DNA of 64,000 bases, taken from positions 25,978,001 through 26,042,000 of the forward strand of contig NC_065873.1 of NCBI RefSeq assembly GCF_933775445.1. The letters are read 5' to 3'. The position numbers were made by a program, and so were the translations under genes. Positions 13,335 to 26,285 of this stretch are shown in pieces (positions within the stretch are counted from its first letter, which is position 1; each line of letters opens with the position of its first letter). The stretch comes from Argentina anserina (Eukaryota; Streptophyta; Magnoliopsida; Rosales; Rosaceae). The notes beneath the pieces are model-generated. The model was not told the origin of the DNA. It saw nothing but the letters and a program-made list of their open reading frames with translations, and made no database searches.

Positions 13335-14040
13335 ATATCAAAATAATAAAAATTCATATAATCACTCGAGCTATTCTCCTAACAATAGAATATCGATCAT
13401 CATCTACAAAATCTCATCTCTAATGTACATCTCAACTCCAAAGTAAAAAATCACGCTGCCACTACTTTTAATTGATGAAGGAAAAAAACGATTTATAATG
13501 CATGTGAGTGCTCATCTATACTTTTATAATCCAAACAAGTCTTGCTAACTCAAATAAAATTCTTTTACCAAAAACTCCATGAAAGACTTAAAAACTTAGT
13601 AAATAGATTAAATTATAGGGACATTTTAGACAATTGTAATGTATATTTGAATTATGAAAATTTAGTTAAGTCATCCATGACTCCTATTTTCTCTCCCATT
13701 ATGTAATAACCAACTTGTTCTGCAAAACCAATCATATTTCATATTTCCCCTTAAAAAAAAACTAATCACATTTTTATCTTTTTTACTTTAAAAAAATCAT
13801 ATAATTTGCACATGCAGAGAATGTGATATTGACTAATGTATTTGGACTTTGGTCGAATAATTATATATCTAAAAAGCTTACAAAATTTAATTATTAATGT
13901 TTTCCTTACAAGGTACGCCCGGTGAAAATGCATGGTGTGTAAAACATTTTCCAAGTGGACAAGGAATATAAATTATGTTCAATTAGCTCCATCTACCCCT
14001 TCATCCAAATGAAGAAATGAAATAAAAAAATTACAGTTTG
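13335..14040. other. AT-rich spacer between transposons
   Basis: I see no gene, no intact repeat boundary and no RNA gene here. It probably represents unique DNA between the two transposon clusters. Confidence 0.5.
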
Positions 14041-16639
14041 TAAGGCCATCTCTAACCCATGGGTTATTGTGTCATAATTCCCACATTGTGGCACACTTAG
14101 TCTCCAACCTATGGGTTAGTGTGCTACAAAAGTGTACAAAAAATAACCATTTTGGACTATTTCTAACACACTAGCACACGTGAGTCACACTTTATAAATT
14201 ATTATTTATTATTATTTTGGTGAATAATTTCATAAATACATATCAACATTATTTAGTAAATATATATTTCTTTATTTGAAAAAGAAAACGGTTTTATTTT
14301 CTTTGTTGAAATAATATATCACAAAACTAAACTCGAATTAAACTGGTATTTTTTAATATAATAACTCCTTAAATGTACAATATTACCGATATAAAATAAA
14401 TAATTTTTAATGAACAAAAAAATCACTTATTAAAACTAATAACTAAATTATAAATAAAAACGATAAATAATAATCGTTTAAAATAGAATGAATAATTTCC
14501 AACTTTGTTTCTAAAAATAAGTATAAATAAAAATACATACAAATGACTATTACTCGAATATTGACTGATACATTGAATAATCATAAGTACTAGTATCGTT
14601 AACCATTAAATATAATTTATGAAATTTAAAATAGTTAAGTTGTCATGTAATTTTAATTTTAATTAATTTTAGTTTTCATAGTCTTAATTAAAATTTAGGG
14701 AACATGTTTGCCGCCTTTGTTTTGTGGTGCAATACCACGGACGCCGACAACACCACAACATACAATGGTGCCATCGCCGACTTCCTTCCCACTGTTAGGG
14801 ATGGTGCCAACGGTGCTAAGACTAGGTCATATGAAATTATACCATGTTCTAGGAGTTCCAACCTTATCGGTACATCACATCATTTATGTGCGATCTCATC
14901 ACTTTCACAATATTGGTAAAGTCATTAAGCATCAAATCTTTGACTTTCTGGAGGTCGATAATGCGTTACACTTTTGCTCACTTTGAGTAGTGCGGAATCT
15001 TAATGAGACATAGTGTCACACTACGTCAATTCCTGGCGTTAAAACCGAAATGGGAGCATTTCATATCTCCCCTTAACGATCAGACGTATGTCTCATCAAA
15101 GTGACTGTCTGCTAATATCGCAGGATAGAGATCCACAGTTGTAGATTGGAAATAGCGGACCAGTGTTGGTGATTTATAACCAACTAAAATACTTAAGCGT
15201 TTTAAGTAGACACATTGAGATTACTATAATAGAGGCACATAAACAATTTAACTAAATAGGCGTTATTGAAAAGAACGTTGGGTCATATCCAGTAACCATC
15301 TAGTACGCACTAAACGCTTGGTGAGTTGTGGGTCTGAAACGAATAAGTGTCGTTGCATACAACAACATTACATATCCCTATGCAAAGACTGGTAGGTTAG
15401 TACCCTTAATCAAGTTCGATCTCTGTTGGATCGTACTGTGAATGAACATGAGGAATTATATGTTCAACGACGATCTCAGTAGACATGCAAAACAAAATCA
15501 TCAAAAGTCTTGAAGGTGAAGTCTCCAACAGTATCCAATCAAAAAGATTAGAGTGGATGAGGAGGGTGGATAACAAAGCGACGTGTGACCAACGCGTCGA
15601 TGTTCTTATCCTATACCATACAAATACCGAAAAATATCTGCATTCGGTTGGATATGGTCTACTAATGTCACCTTAAATACGTTGTAAGAATGAAATGTTC
15701 TCAATTGAAGCCTTAGCAAATGAAGGACGTACTTGAAATTTAACAAGAGAACAAGCTTTGCAAAACGAGCGATGGATATCAAAGATTGTCATGGAGGCAT
15801 TAAAAAAACACGGGAGGCATTATAAGCTCATATGAAGAAGGGGATGTCGCCACCGACGGCCTAAATGTCATGGAGCTACCGAGAGGGGCAGGCTCGGCAC
15901 GGCCTCACCGTGTGGAGTACGGGTGAGGTGGTCCTCTAATCGCTTTCGGGACTTGAAAAATGGATGACGATGTGAATTCTTAAGAATTCTAATCATCATA
16001 TCACATCCATGATGCCCAAGACGGGCATGCCAAAGCATATAAGATCCTGAATCACAAAAGTGGCGTTCAATCGCATAGATTCAAAAATTTGAATGGAAGT
16101 AAGATCTAAACCATTCCCGAGACTCTTCATATTCTCTAAGATGCGGTGCTAGCCTGCTTTCTCAGAGATAACACAAAGATATTCCTTTCAATTCTCAACA
16201 CAAGTATCAAGATGGAAATTTATCATTGGCATGTATGGCCTTTTAAAACTTAACAAGACACAAATATATAAAACACAATCTCCGCACATGATCCGTAAAA
16301 CAACTACATGTCTCATAGAATAGTGTGGGTGGTTAGGAAATCAGCAAGACACTCGATTTCACCGTGAGACATCATAAAAATAAATTCAGAATGTCAGCGA
16401 CACGAGGAACAATTCCAAGCAATACCCCGTAGGACATTGTAAGAAAGAGGATTGAAAACAAATAGTACAATCCTATCGAATATATCACTTGAGAGTTTGA
16501 AAAACATGGTATTAGAGCAGTTGAATACCAAACAATTAGGGTGGTTAAAACCATCCAATTGGTGTGGATGGTCACCAATAATAGTAAAATCGTTTGAGCT
16601 ATGAAACGACTTGGAGAAAACCAAAAAAGATAACCGGAA

Positions 16640-18560
16640 AACCATGTCAACTGATAGAGCGTTAATTAAAATGTTTATAATAAACCCTGTAAAACATCAT
16701 CGTAAGTATAGAATAAGCAGGGATCGTTCTTTCCGGATAATTGAAAGGAACTCTAAACTTTTAGTGTTAACAAATAATGGGGGGTTTGAGATTGATTATT
16801 AACTACTAATGAAAATAAATCCTAAATTACTATTTACATGATCGACTTCTCTTTAACAAACTTAAACCAAATTCACCAATGCACCACATAATTACAAGTT
16901 TGGTTCTATCATACATTCTAATTCATTTGATTACATACTTTTAGACACTAATACAATTAGAGCATCATGGGAACATCTAATCATGCAAGATTTCGATTGA
17001 CGTTTAGGTTGACTTAGGGCCTCACCTAAATTGCATACAATCAAGTTTAACAACACTTAGGATAGAAATCAAACAAGATTACATTTAAGCACCAGATCTT
17101 TGTTGGAGACATGTTTCATGTATGATGTCACCCACCATGGTTTCACATGCAAATTTCCAGAATTTTTACCACTTTTAATCAACACAAACCGAACCTACTT
17201 AGGACATGATTTGATTTGTGTCAATATGGTCGATGAATCTAGTACTCAAACACAATCTTAGGGACTGCATCCAACCACTAAATTCATATGCACATATCTG
17301 AAAATTATCTAAAAGTATGAGAAAGATGATTTGAACACAACAATAGAAATACAAACTCAATAATTATAGGAAACCATCAATTCGGCTAAGATCTAAAAAT
17401 CCAATAAAATAATCTAAAAATTTCGATTCTTAATACAAAACAATAATCCCACACAAAAATCATATTACAATCTTCATAGACAAAGTATTGTAAAAAATCA
17501 AAAACGAACAAACCCATGAAGAAGAATTGCGAGAATCACACGTTGTAAGAACCTTGGAGGTGTGTCTTCAATGGTGATTTAGGTGGAGATGGAACTTGTA
17601 TATGAGGGGGAATGACTTGCTGTTTTGGTGAATGATGTTTGAGGTAGTATTTTGGCAAAGGTTTGGCTTTTGAATGTAAAGGGGAAGTCATCTTATTTGA
17701 GAGGTTAAGCCATGTATATATAGAGGAAAGATGGAGGGTTTGAACTTGCCTATTTCTTCCTATAATAATGTCATGCTTTATCTCCCTAAATCATGTCATG
17801 TTTTATTTCCTAAATCATGCCATGTTTTATTCCTTAAATCATGCCATGTTTTATGCCCTAAATCATGTCATATTTTATGTCCTAAATCATGTCATGTTTT
17901 ATGCCCTATATCATGCCATGTTTTATGCCTTTAATGATCATCTTTTATTTAATTGTTGCATGACTTAGCTTCATCTCTTTTTCTTTAATTATCTCTTCAA
18001 TCCAATCTGAAAATAAGAAAATAAAATCATAAGTAAAAGATAATTAGTTTCGAAACCTAACAAGGATTCCTAGTCAAACTAGGACTCTAGACCAATTATG
18101 CGTTTTTAACTCATGTAAGCACAAAAATGCATCTAATACCGCCTAAGACTCTTACTACGACTAAATGACTCAATAGTACAACAATAAGGGCTAAGCAAAG
18201 TACAAATTGAGGTAAAAACATGTTAAGAACGTCGCACAAAGTGCTTCTATCATCAACATATGCTCAAAACCAAATGAAATTTTGGCCGGAAAACGCGTCA
18301 ACAAAAAATGTTGGAAATATGCCAGAAGACAACAAGAAAATTGCAAAGAATCGCCGAAAAACTCGTTAGAAAACATGTGGCGCCGATGACCGAAAAATCC
18401 GCTGCTGGCGGCTGGAATCTGGCCGGTTAGGAGGCCATACTTCATATCCGATAGGAATCGCCAGCAGAAACAGGTATGGAAATGCCGGAAATAGGCCAGA
18501 AGGTGGCCAAAACGGCCGGAAGTGTCGGCAAAATGTTTCGAAAACGTGCTGGAAACAACA
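16640..18560. other. Non-copia insert within copia element 2
   Basis: This segment separates the gag-like and integrase-like parts of element 2. It has no recognisable coding content. It includes a 24-bp tandem repeat (17767-17934) and a GC-richer patch rich in GCCGGAA words (18290-18560). Its start (GTAAGTATAGAATAAGCAGG near 16700) resembles the non-coding tract at 57760-57830, which suggests a shared repeat family. Confidence 0.35.
17767..17934 (+). repeat. 24-bp tandem repeat, seven units
   Basis: Seven consecutive 24-base units end at 17790, 17814, 17838, 17862, 17886, 17910 and 17934. The consensus is close to TCATGCCATGTTTTATGCCC plus TAAA. The period is a multiple of three, so the units stay open in frame and yield a repeated octapeptide (KSCHVLCP type). 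Nothing else suggests that it is translated. Confidence 0.9.
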
Positions 18561-18913
18561 GAGATCATAAAGATGTAAAATTTTGACATTCCGATGTTCG
18601 TTTTCCAAATGTTAAGTGTCAAATTCACAATGTAGTACTATTGGGGTCCCATGTAACCCAAAAAGATCAATTTAAGAACCACAACGAGTTGTAAACGTTA
18701 ACCATCATGCTAAGTGTAAGGTAAATAAAACTCTCAAAGAGATCGACTTGTAAACAAAGAATTGATAAATTTTATTGAATGCCAATTTTTAATACATCAC
18801 ACACGAACTTCTAATTACAAAATCAAAAGACTATTATAAATTCAACGAAAATAACAATGGCGATTGGCCATAACAATACTTGAAATCATAAAGCTAGAAT
18901 AAGCTTAAAACGA

Positions 18914-19905
18914 CTAATCAAAGTCTGGAGTGTCCATTATAGGGACCAGAGTCTTAGCCTTAGAAGCAAGGGGCTCGGGCTTCATGGAGATATGGTGAGT
19001 CTCGATCTTAGATTCTTCATCCACATGGTTTGATTCGGGTTGTAGAAACTTCTTGTAGGCGGAATATGCCTTGATCATCTCCTTACTAGCTCGACAATCG
19101 CGATTAAAGTGCTTGAAGAAGCCACATTTGATGCATGCAGACTTGTCATTACCGGAATTGGAGGCATGAGGAGGCACAAGGCCTCTTTGAGGTTTGGGAT
19201 GAGAACAAACTCCCCTTGAGGGTGCGGCGCCGCCACCATCACATGTCCAAGTGTTGGGCCAAGAACGGTCTATTGCCTCCCACAACGAGAAATGTTGCTT
19301 TGTTGCTGGTATGGAATGTTCATGGATTGATACTTTTGCTTAGGAGTTTTCCCATAGTTAGACTGTGGCGTATCAATATTTTTAGTGCCAACAAGTCTAT
19401 TGTTATTATTGAGGAGGATCTCAGAATGTCTCTCCTTATTTTCCAAGAGCGTCATTAAGTCGGCGAAAGTCTGGATCTTCCCTTCCTCTACATGAGTGTT
19501 ATACGCATGAGCTTGAACCTCATAGTTGATTGGAAACGTGTTCAATGTCTTAATGAGAAGATCTAGGTCGGTCTTGATGACACCAACGGTGCCACGGTCG
19601 GATTGCAAGCATAGCATATCCTGATTGAAGTCATCCACTCTCTTATAGTCCAATTGACAGATGTTATCATGAGTGTTGTTATACTGCCATCGAAGTTTGT
19701 CCTATAATTCTTTAGGATCTTTTTCATTCAAGTATTGTCTTTTGACGGTTGCATGGATGTGACGTCTCATGAATATGAGAGCTTGAGTTTTGGTCATAGG
19801 TGGGAAAATAGCAAGAGGGTCGGCAAACATACCTTGAATCCCTCGGCTCTCAAAAGACCTAGGAGTGGTATTCCTTGCCTTCAAGATCAAGAAGGCCAAA
19901 TTCCG
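18914..19905 (-). pseudogene. Broken copia gag with zinc knuckle
   Basis: This is the nucleocapsid-type gag of element 2. The central part (ALIFMRRHIH, QYLNEKDPKEL, then DKLRWQYNNTHDN) is the UBN2-like gag region of plant copia elements. The C-terminal part carries a CCHC zinc knuckle, CIKCGFFKHFNRDC (C-x2-C-x4-H-x4-C), and ends with MDTPDFD before a TAG at 18914-18916. Two lesions break it. A TAG near 19700 stands where the family usually has Trp between KEL and DKLRW, and the frame changes near 19270-19300. The N-terminus before about 19905 has no usable ATG. Confidence 0.7.
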
Positions 19906-20626
19906 GTCGCGATGGCGACAACATCTACAAATACGAAATCTATTAGATTCAAGTATAACAGGAATTAGAAGGGGTGACGTATATGGTCACAAGAAAAATC
20001 GATGCAAATGGCGATACTCACGATCGCACCCAAAACAGCTGTGCACTCAGACGACCACACGAAATCGATTAACTTCCATTTCAAAATAATCGTAACTCCC
20101 TCAAGACCGTCACACAAAAAACATCGACCAAAGAGAAGAGTGGTGAGTTCCCTCGTTTGGCCTCATCTGCGGTATAAGAACGAAAAGAGATTGAAGTAAT
20201 GTGAATATTACCCGATATAATATATCTAACATTCAAAAGCGGGAATGTTAATTAAAAATTACCTTTGAAGGTGTAGAGAAGACGAGAGTAGTTTCTCTTA
20301 AGCGAAGATGTTGCTTGCTAAGTTCATGTTGCTTACGTGAATATGCCAGATGAGCAATTTTGAATGTTTTGATGCAGGGTCTTGCAGGGAAAAAAGTTGA
20401 TTTTGCGGGGCGAATGCGTAGGAGGCCCTGCGGAGCTGTGGGGGGTCTGCAGGGATTGCAGGGGGCTGCCGGAGATGCGGGGCCGTGCAAGGTTGTCGCC
20501 GATGAGGAGCTTCGACGGAAAAGGTGCCAGAGGCCGTAGATAAGGGCGGTCGGCGGGAAAAAAAAGGGTTTTCTAGGGCTCTAAAAGTTCAGGGTTTTAG
20601 GACAAAGTGCGTGATAATGTGGTGCA

Positions 20627-20799
20627 TGTTGAATAACTGTCTTTATTGAATGATATAAGGGCTTATATATAAGCATTACATAACCACAATCTCGTATGAT
20701 TCAGAGTCCTAACCTATTACAGAGATACGAATCTATCTCTAACATGAAACATAAGAGGGCTAAGACACACAATGATATAATAGTAATTCTTCCGGAACA
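20627..20799 (-). repeat. Probable 5' LTR of copia element 2
   Basis: The segment starts TGTTGAATAAC and ends TCCGGAACA on the plus strand, so it has TG...CA ends in both readings. On the minus strand it is followed by ATTATCACGCAC, similar in kind and place to the primer-binding-site word of element 1. I could not find a second copy in the window, so the 3' LTR is presumably lost. Confidence 0.55.
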
Positions 20800-21070
20800 A
20801 TAATACATTTATTAAATTTATAATTTCTTAGAGTAATATTGTAATTAAATGATAATATAGAAATGAAAAGGTAAAAATACATTTAAAATATATTAAATAG
20901 CTACATTGTAACACATTTGAGTTTGAGATAATTAATGCCAAATCGATGCATAATATCGATTTTTAGCATACCGCAATGTAGCACATGAGCTACAAATAGC
21001 CCTTTGGATTTGAGAAGGCTTAAGATATAAATCTTTACCATCCTCTTGTGCTTTTGTACCACTGGTTAGT

Positions 21071-22565
21071 TCATTGCACATTTACTTTCTCAACAGACAA
21101 GAACTGAGAATTAATTCCAGATATTTCTTTAACTATTTCACCAAGTGCAGCATCATCTTTGAGTATATCAGTATGAGTCACCCCAGGAATTCTAATCGTT
21201 TTCAAAGTTTGATTCTTCGCATTAGACCACAGTGACTCATGTCCTAACAAGCTCACCATGTTAACAGTTCCGTCTCCGTCCCCACACACAATCTCCGGTT
21301 GTTCATCAAAGCCTCTTCTGTCATAGTACAAAGTCTCTGCTGTATCCACACCGGTCCCAATAACACAAGTAAGAGGCACTCCTGGAGCTTCCAGCTGATC
21401 CATCAAGACCGACGTGCGTGTTTTGTATGGATAAATTCCATCGGGAAATCCAATGTCATTGAGGAATTGCAGCATGTTATGAGCTGAATACGTAGCATTT
21501 GGAGTGATCACTATTGGTTTTTCATTCCTGAACACCTTAGGATTCGGCATGAGCCATAGATTGCTTTCTGAGCTTCTCTGCTCCTCTCTTACTAGCAATG
21601 GATTCACTAGTGGCACTCCTAGGGTGTTCCCTGAAGCAAAGGTGAGCATTTCATCCACAGTGCCGCCCCAAGGTGCAGAGAGTGCAACAAAGTGTTTGAT
21701 GAACTTTTGCCTCCAAGAGGGCTCGTTACGATTCAAAAGCTGAAGAGTAAAGAGGCCTCCTAAGCTGTGGGAGACAAGTATCACCGGCTTTCCTCCATTA
21801 TAATTGCTGGCCTTTTCCACTAGATCTTTTAGGTCTTTCAGGAACTTAGAACCAACATGGCATGGGTGGTCTTTGGGTGCTAAACCATATCGAAAATCGT
21901 ACGGCGCTCCGAACATGGTTTTGCCGTCGACATAGCCAATATTTTCCAACGATTCCACTAGGGTTGCCATGTATGTCGTGATCTTCCTATATATATGTAG
22001 CGACCATCAGTAGAGTATGAAGTCACTTTGAATAGCAAGGCCTAGTATCACACTACTCTCAATTGTATTGTAGTAATGTACACAAATGAAATTAAAAACG
22101 ATGGAATAGATCAATGTAACAACATAACATATATCGTTTCAAATCAAATCAACCAGTCACAGTTATATATAATATGAAAGCTTACTTGAGATTGGGGTCA
22201 AGGAAGAGAAGGGACTGAGTGGAGCCGAAGTGTGGCACTCTAGTTTCAACCCCAGGAGCATTGCAGTAATCATCCTGATCCTTGTCATAATAGAGCGTCA
22301 TCCTCTGAGCAAAACAAGTAGTGAAGGGAGCTAACAGAACAGTCGGGTCGAACCAGAGGCGGAACCAACCCTCCTTGTTCCTCTCAATCGGGTACCAACG
22401 ATTACATAACAAACTAGTGGGCTTGTAATCTTTGGTTAGTCTCGCTTCCAACTGATTCCCGCCATTTCCAGGTATTAGGATCAGAGGGTGGAGGTTGCTA
22501 ACTGCTTGGCACGTGTATATCATCATGGCCGTCGTAACCAGTACTAATCCTAGCTCCTTCTTCAT
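21071..22565 (-). CDS. LCAT1: Lecithin:cholesterol acyltransferase-like 1 (LCAT family alpha/beta hydrolase)
   Basis: Two exons (22186-22565 and 21071-21986) join in phase to 431 aa, about the length of Arabidopsis LCAT1. Residues 1-22 look like a signal peptide. LILIPGNGGNQLEARL follows, the usual start of the LCAT fold. The nucleophile is Ser201 in SHSLGG. GDGDGTVN and GVTHTD near the C-terminus supply the expected Asp and His. GAPYDFRYG and FVALSAPWGGT are also family landmarks. Plant members act as acyltransferases or phospholipases on membrane or sterol lipids, so the exact reaction cannot be read here. The intron has GTAAGC at its donor and ATATAG at its acceptor. The gene looks intact and ends only about 50 bp from the transposon cluster to its left. 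Confidence 0.88.
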
Positions 22566-24500
22566 TTGCTCCTCCTCTTCGTCTTTGCAGGCGTTCTGGG
22601 CTTGTCTGAATGAGCTGTCTCTGCCGCATTAGTTCTCATCTTTCTCTTCTTTTTCTTCAATCGGATTGTACACTTGCAGAGACTTGCAAGCTGAAAAGGA
22701 GTGGCGCAGAACGAAATACGTATCTTTTGATACTATCATAAACTGACAGTTTTATGGGCCCAAAACTGCAGAAACCATTCAGGCCTAGCCCACATTTCTT
22801 CGGGCCATTCTATTCTTGCTGAAAGCCTGAAAGTGCTCTAATGAGCAAGTAGAAGTTGGTTTGGGGGTCATGCTTACGGTGGGCGGCGCAAAGAAAAACC
22901 GCAAAACGATACCGTATTACCGTGGCCAAAGCCTCATGCATATCTTCAACACATCCAAATATCCAAAGCCTCGTCTGATTCTATCCTTCGATCATTTCCT
23001 TTTCCTGAAATATTAATTTCTTGTACAGGTACGCAAGAGAAAAGTTTATTTCTATGTGTGTAAACTTATTGTGTAAGTAGAAAACGATCGATAGGGGATC
23101 AAGAGCGATCAAAATCTAACTCGTTTTACATGTCTGGACTTTAGAGTTTAGACGCATTATAGTTAAACTTGCTAACACATTATTGTATTACTAAATCAGT
23201 CAAAGCCATTAGTAAAAACAGTAACTCAGCAGCAAGTGATAACAAATTAACAGTTGCTACAGTTGACTGATGAGTAGATTCAATTAGAATTCATCCTTCG
23301 TTTTATCTGATTAGATACATGATTCTCATGACAAGCTAGTCCCTTTGACAAGAAAGAGGGCACTAGAAGTTGTTGGATTTGAACCCTGACCATACGAGCC
23401 ACCAGACGACTCGTCAAATGGATGAGATCGACCGCCACTGAAGGTAAATAAAATTCAGGTCATAAGTGGAATATTCACACACTTATCGTTAGTCAGCTTA
23501 AACTGTGTTTTCAATTTTGGCCTACTTTATTAATTCTTAATCAAAGCTTGATTTTTAGCACACCCTCAGACCTCAGTCACCTCACCCCTGGACCCCGGTG
23601 ATGTTCTTATCTCATCCGGCCTTTGTTTAATCCTGTGGGTTTTGAAAAGTCTAAATCCGCCACCAAGTTGTTCATACTTTACTCAACTATGTTGTCTCTT
23701 GGTCCCTATAATCAAAACCATGTGCCATAAACATTTGAAATAAACCCACAAGTTATAGTATTCAAAATTTTATACTCACATGTTTCAAAATCCATAATTT
23801 TCATGAGCTATATTATATCAAGGTTATATCAATCAGTTATATAGGCTTACATACTAATTTGATTAATTTAGATTTATTATATTTGATTTCATAAATTAGT
23901 GATTGGGACACTATACATATACATTGTGAAAATTAATGGAGTTGGATATGACCCCATGTTATTATATATATTGTCACGTTAATAACTATCTAGTCATGCA
24001 TGTATATATGTTAGAATTTATTTATTGATGAGATTAGGGTGATACATATATAAGAATGAATATTTGTTAATTAAAATTTAATAATTAAGTGACTTTGAAT
24101 AAATGACCGAGCCAGTTCTTAGCGCCTTTATGTTAAGCGTGTCTTTTTTCTATTTTATTACCCAAAATGTGTAACATAGTGTATCACGCAATCGGTAACA
24201 CTACATTAAGATAATAAACATACAATTTAGAAAATTGATGGAACCTACGACTCTGTCAATTAAAATTTCTTTAATTAAGAATACAGAAGGTATTAACAAC
24301 ACAAACAACTTTTTTGGAAACTAATACGAAAATAATCAGAAAACTAATTAAACTCTAGCTAGTAATTAATTGATATCTTATTTCATACGGTAGCTAGTCA
24401 CGAACCTACCTTCAGTAATGGTAAACTTGTCTGACCAAAACAGAATTCTTAGAAGACAAATATGAGCATTCTCATTTTAGAACATTGAGATTTGAGAGAG
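22566..24500. other. Intergenic region between divergent genes
   Basis: The LCAT-like gene points left and the small gene at 24592 points right, so this holds both promoters. I see no coding region. A short tRNA-like word (GGTTCAAATCC on the minus strand near 23375) has no cloverleaf around it. Confidence 0.5.
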
Positions 24501-24504
24501 CCAC

Positions 24505-24513
24505 TATATATAA
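24505..24513 (+). promoter_or_regulatory. Probable TATA box of the small gene at 24592
   Basis: TATATATAA lies 79 bases before the ATG at 24592. That leaves room for a transcription start near 24540 and a short leader. Confidence 0.5.
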
Positions 24514-24591
24514 TGCCTCACGCCTTCTCTTCTTCTTCCTCACCAAAGACTACCCAAATTCATTTTTCCAAAACAAGAAAGAGAGACCAAG

Positions 24592-25092
24592 ATGAGAAGC
24601 ACCAAGCAGGCGCACAACCAGAGCCGATTCCTCAGAATTATCACAGTCCCCATCAGAGCACTTGGCAAGGCCAAGGACTTTTACGTCAGAAGCATGACGG
24701 ACGTCGGCGACAAGTTCAGCTACGGAGGTAGCACCATGTCCGGCCCCGGCGGGCAATTCTCCAATGGTTTACCCAAAAGCTTTAGCACGAGATCATCATC
24801 GAGGACCACCCAGGGCACCGATGACTTCTCCGAGCTGGTGAGGGCTGCGTCGGCCAGGAGCTACGGGACTCGTATCGACGTGGACAAGTTACTTCAGGAG
24901 CAGCTGAAGAGGTCGGCGACGACGACGGCGATGGGGTCGAGGCAAGTGTTGCCCAAGTGTGGCAGCGTGGCCATGGGAAGAATTGACGAGGATGCTCCTT
25001 GTGATTTCGAGGAGGAAGGTGATGTCAAGAAGGACTTGTATCCCAGAAGCAGAAGCTATGCCGTCGGAAAGAGAAGCATTGCGTTTGTTTAG
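24592..25092 (+). CDS. Small plant-specific protein of unknown function
   Basis: This intronless frame encodes 166 aa. The N-terminus is basic and then hydrophobic (FLRIITVPIRALGKAKDFYV), followed by RSMTDVGDKFSYGG. The middle is Ser/Gly/Thr-rich and looks disordered. The C-terminus has an acidic patch (EDAPCDFEEEGDVKKD) and a basic tail, YPRSRSYAVGKRSIAFV. The pattern recalls an uncharacterised land-plant family, but I cannot name a function. The coding region is clearly GC-richer than its flanks, and a TATA box sits at a proper distance. Both support a real gene. There is no signal peptide, transmembrane pass or catalytic motif that I can defend. Confidence 0.8.
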   Translation: MRSTKQAHNQSRFLRIITVPIRALGKAKDFYVRSMTDVGDKFSYGGSTMSGPGGQFSNGLPKSFSTRSSSRTTQGTDDFSELVRAASARSYGTRIDVDKLLQEQLKRSATTTAMGSRQVLPKCGSVAMGRIDEDAPCDFEEEGDVKKDLYPRSRSYAVGKRSIAFV

Positions 25093-26108
25093 TTATCGTT
25101 TTCAAAACTCTGTTAGTCTCTGCAACTCTGCAAGTGTTGTTATTAGTTCAGCTAGATTGGTTCTCTGTGATTGAAATTTTCAAAGTGCTGTACATATAAG
25201 GTTTCTAATATTTGAGAAATGGCATGGCCGGAGTGATTTGTTTTTATCGGTGTCGCTTATTTTCTGGGGAGTTTAATTATATAAATTAGTAACACCATGA
25301 ACAAGTTTGTTGCAGATACAAGCAAAAGTACATGTTGAATACAAAAAAAAAACAAATAAATTCATGTCATGTGTATTCTAATAATCTAATGGCTTTGATT
25401 TCAATCATGGAGGCTAAAAAACCCTGTTTGGAAGTTGACGTTTCATATATTATCATGAAACTGGGTCTGTTAATTTTTATTGTGGGATGAGTACAGAGTA
25501 CTGGATTCTTCTATCTTTCAATTTGTTACGCTTAGCATTTTAAAAGGGTGAGGATAAGAACAGCTGCCTAATGAAATGATAACAGAATGGTGGTGGTATT
25601 TCTAATATGCTTCGTAAGGTAATTGGTGCCGAAACATGGTTATGTTCCCCTAGTTGTCAATATATGAATTTATCTTCAAGTTCCCACTGCTAGCATGAGC
25701 CTCATTTGGAATACTTAACTAATGCTGGTATATATGCTGCTTTTCTCTCGAGTGTTAGAGATTGAAAATGAAATGATTAGTAGCACTTGGTAGTGAACCA
25801 GATCCAAGAACATGCAAACTCATATATACTGATTAATAGATTCAATATTAATTATTTATTTTCACAAATCGTTGTTCGATATGTGTTAGAAAACATAAGT
25901 GCTCGCTAAAATTAAATAACAAATTACTCAAAAATACCGGATAATAATTTAGTTTAAAAATAACTAACTATTTAATTTAATAAAATAAATATAGACTAAA
26001 ATTTATAAATAAAAATCAAATGATGTCAAGTTGTCACATGTCATAAAATATTTTACTTTTTATCATTCTTTGACCCATAGTATTTGCTAATATCAATAGA
26101 AATGTTAT

Positions 26109-26285
26109 CTGCTACTGTCGATTATAAAAATTAACTGCTACTGTCGGCTATAAAAACTAACTACTACTGTCGAGTTAAAAACTAGTTGATACCGTCGACT
26201 TAGAAGGTACATGCTACTGTCAACTTGGAATGTACATGTTACTATTGCTGCTACTGTCGACTGAGAAACTAACTGCTACAACAGG
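26109..26285 (+). repeat. Degenerate tandem repeat, about 26-bp period
   Basis: The word CTGCTACTGTCGA and variants recur near 26109, 26135, 26161, 26187, 26210, 26247 and 26273, separated by AT-rich spacers such as TATAAAAACTAA. The units are diverged and unevenly spaced. Confidence 0.65.

Larger units (their letters stand above)
14702..20799 (-). mobile_element. Ty1-copia retrotransposon remnant (element 2)
   Basis: On the minus strand the order is: LTR (20627-20799), GC-rich leader (about 19950-20626), broken gag (18914-19905), then, after an interrupted stretch, protease/integrase fragments at about 14835-16600. Readable integrase pieces are QRI-GDI near 15664-15684 (first half of the GDICGPIHPP pattern), CHFDET near 15080-15108, and RIIDLQKVKDLMLNDFTNI followed by VMRSHI at 14860-14965. 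The last pair matches the conserved block after copia integrase. The reverse transcriptase, RNase H and 3' LTR are missing; similarity stops near 14702. About 16640-18560 does not look like copia and may be a later insertion. Confidence 0.7.
14041..21023. mobile_element. Probable Harbinger-like element split by a copia insertion
   Basis: The left edge reads TAA (14041-14043) then GGCCATCTCTAACCCATGGG. The right edge, reverse-complemented, reads AGCCTTCTCAAATCCAAAGG and is followed by TAA (21021-21023). Terminal inverted repeats of this type with a TAA/TTA target duplication fit the PIF/Harbinger class. The inner flanks on both sides are AT-rich (14170-14700 and 20800-21000), and a copia element occupies the middle. 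The repeats are diverged, so the pairing is an inference. Confidence 0.45.

Noticed and set aside
17731..17968. Octapeptide-repeat reading frames
   Set aside because: Two overlapping frames are both open only because the repeat period is 24; this is what a minisatellite gives.
23340..23420. tRNA- or SINE-like B-box word GGTTCAAATCC on the minus strand
   Set aside because: No cloverleaf can be drawn, and a possible A-box is much too close. It is a chance or very decayed match.
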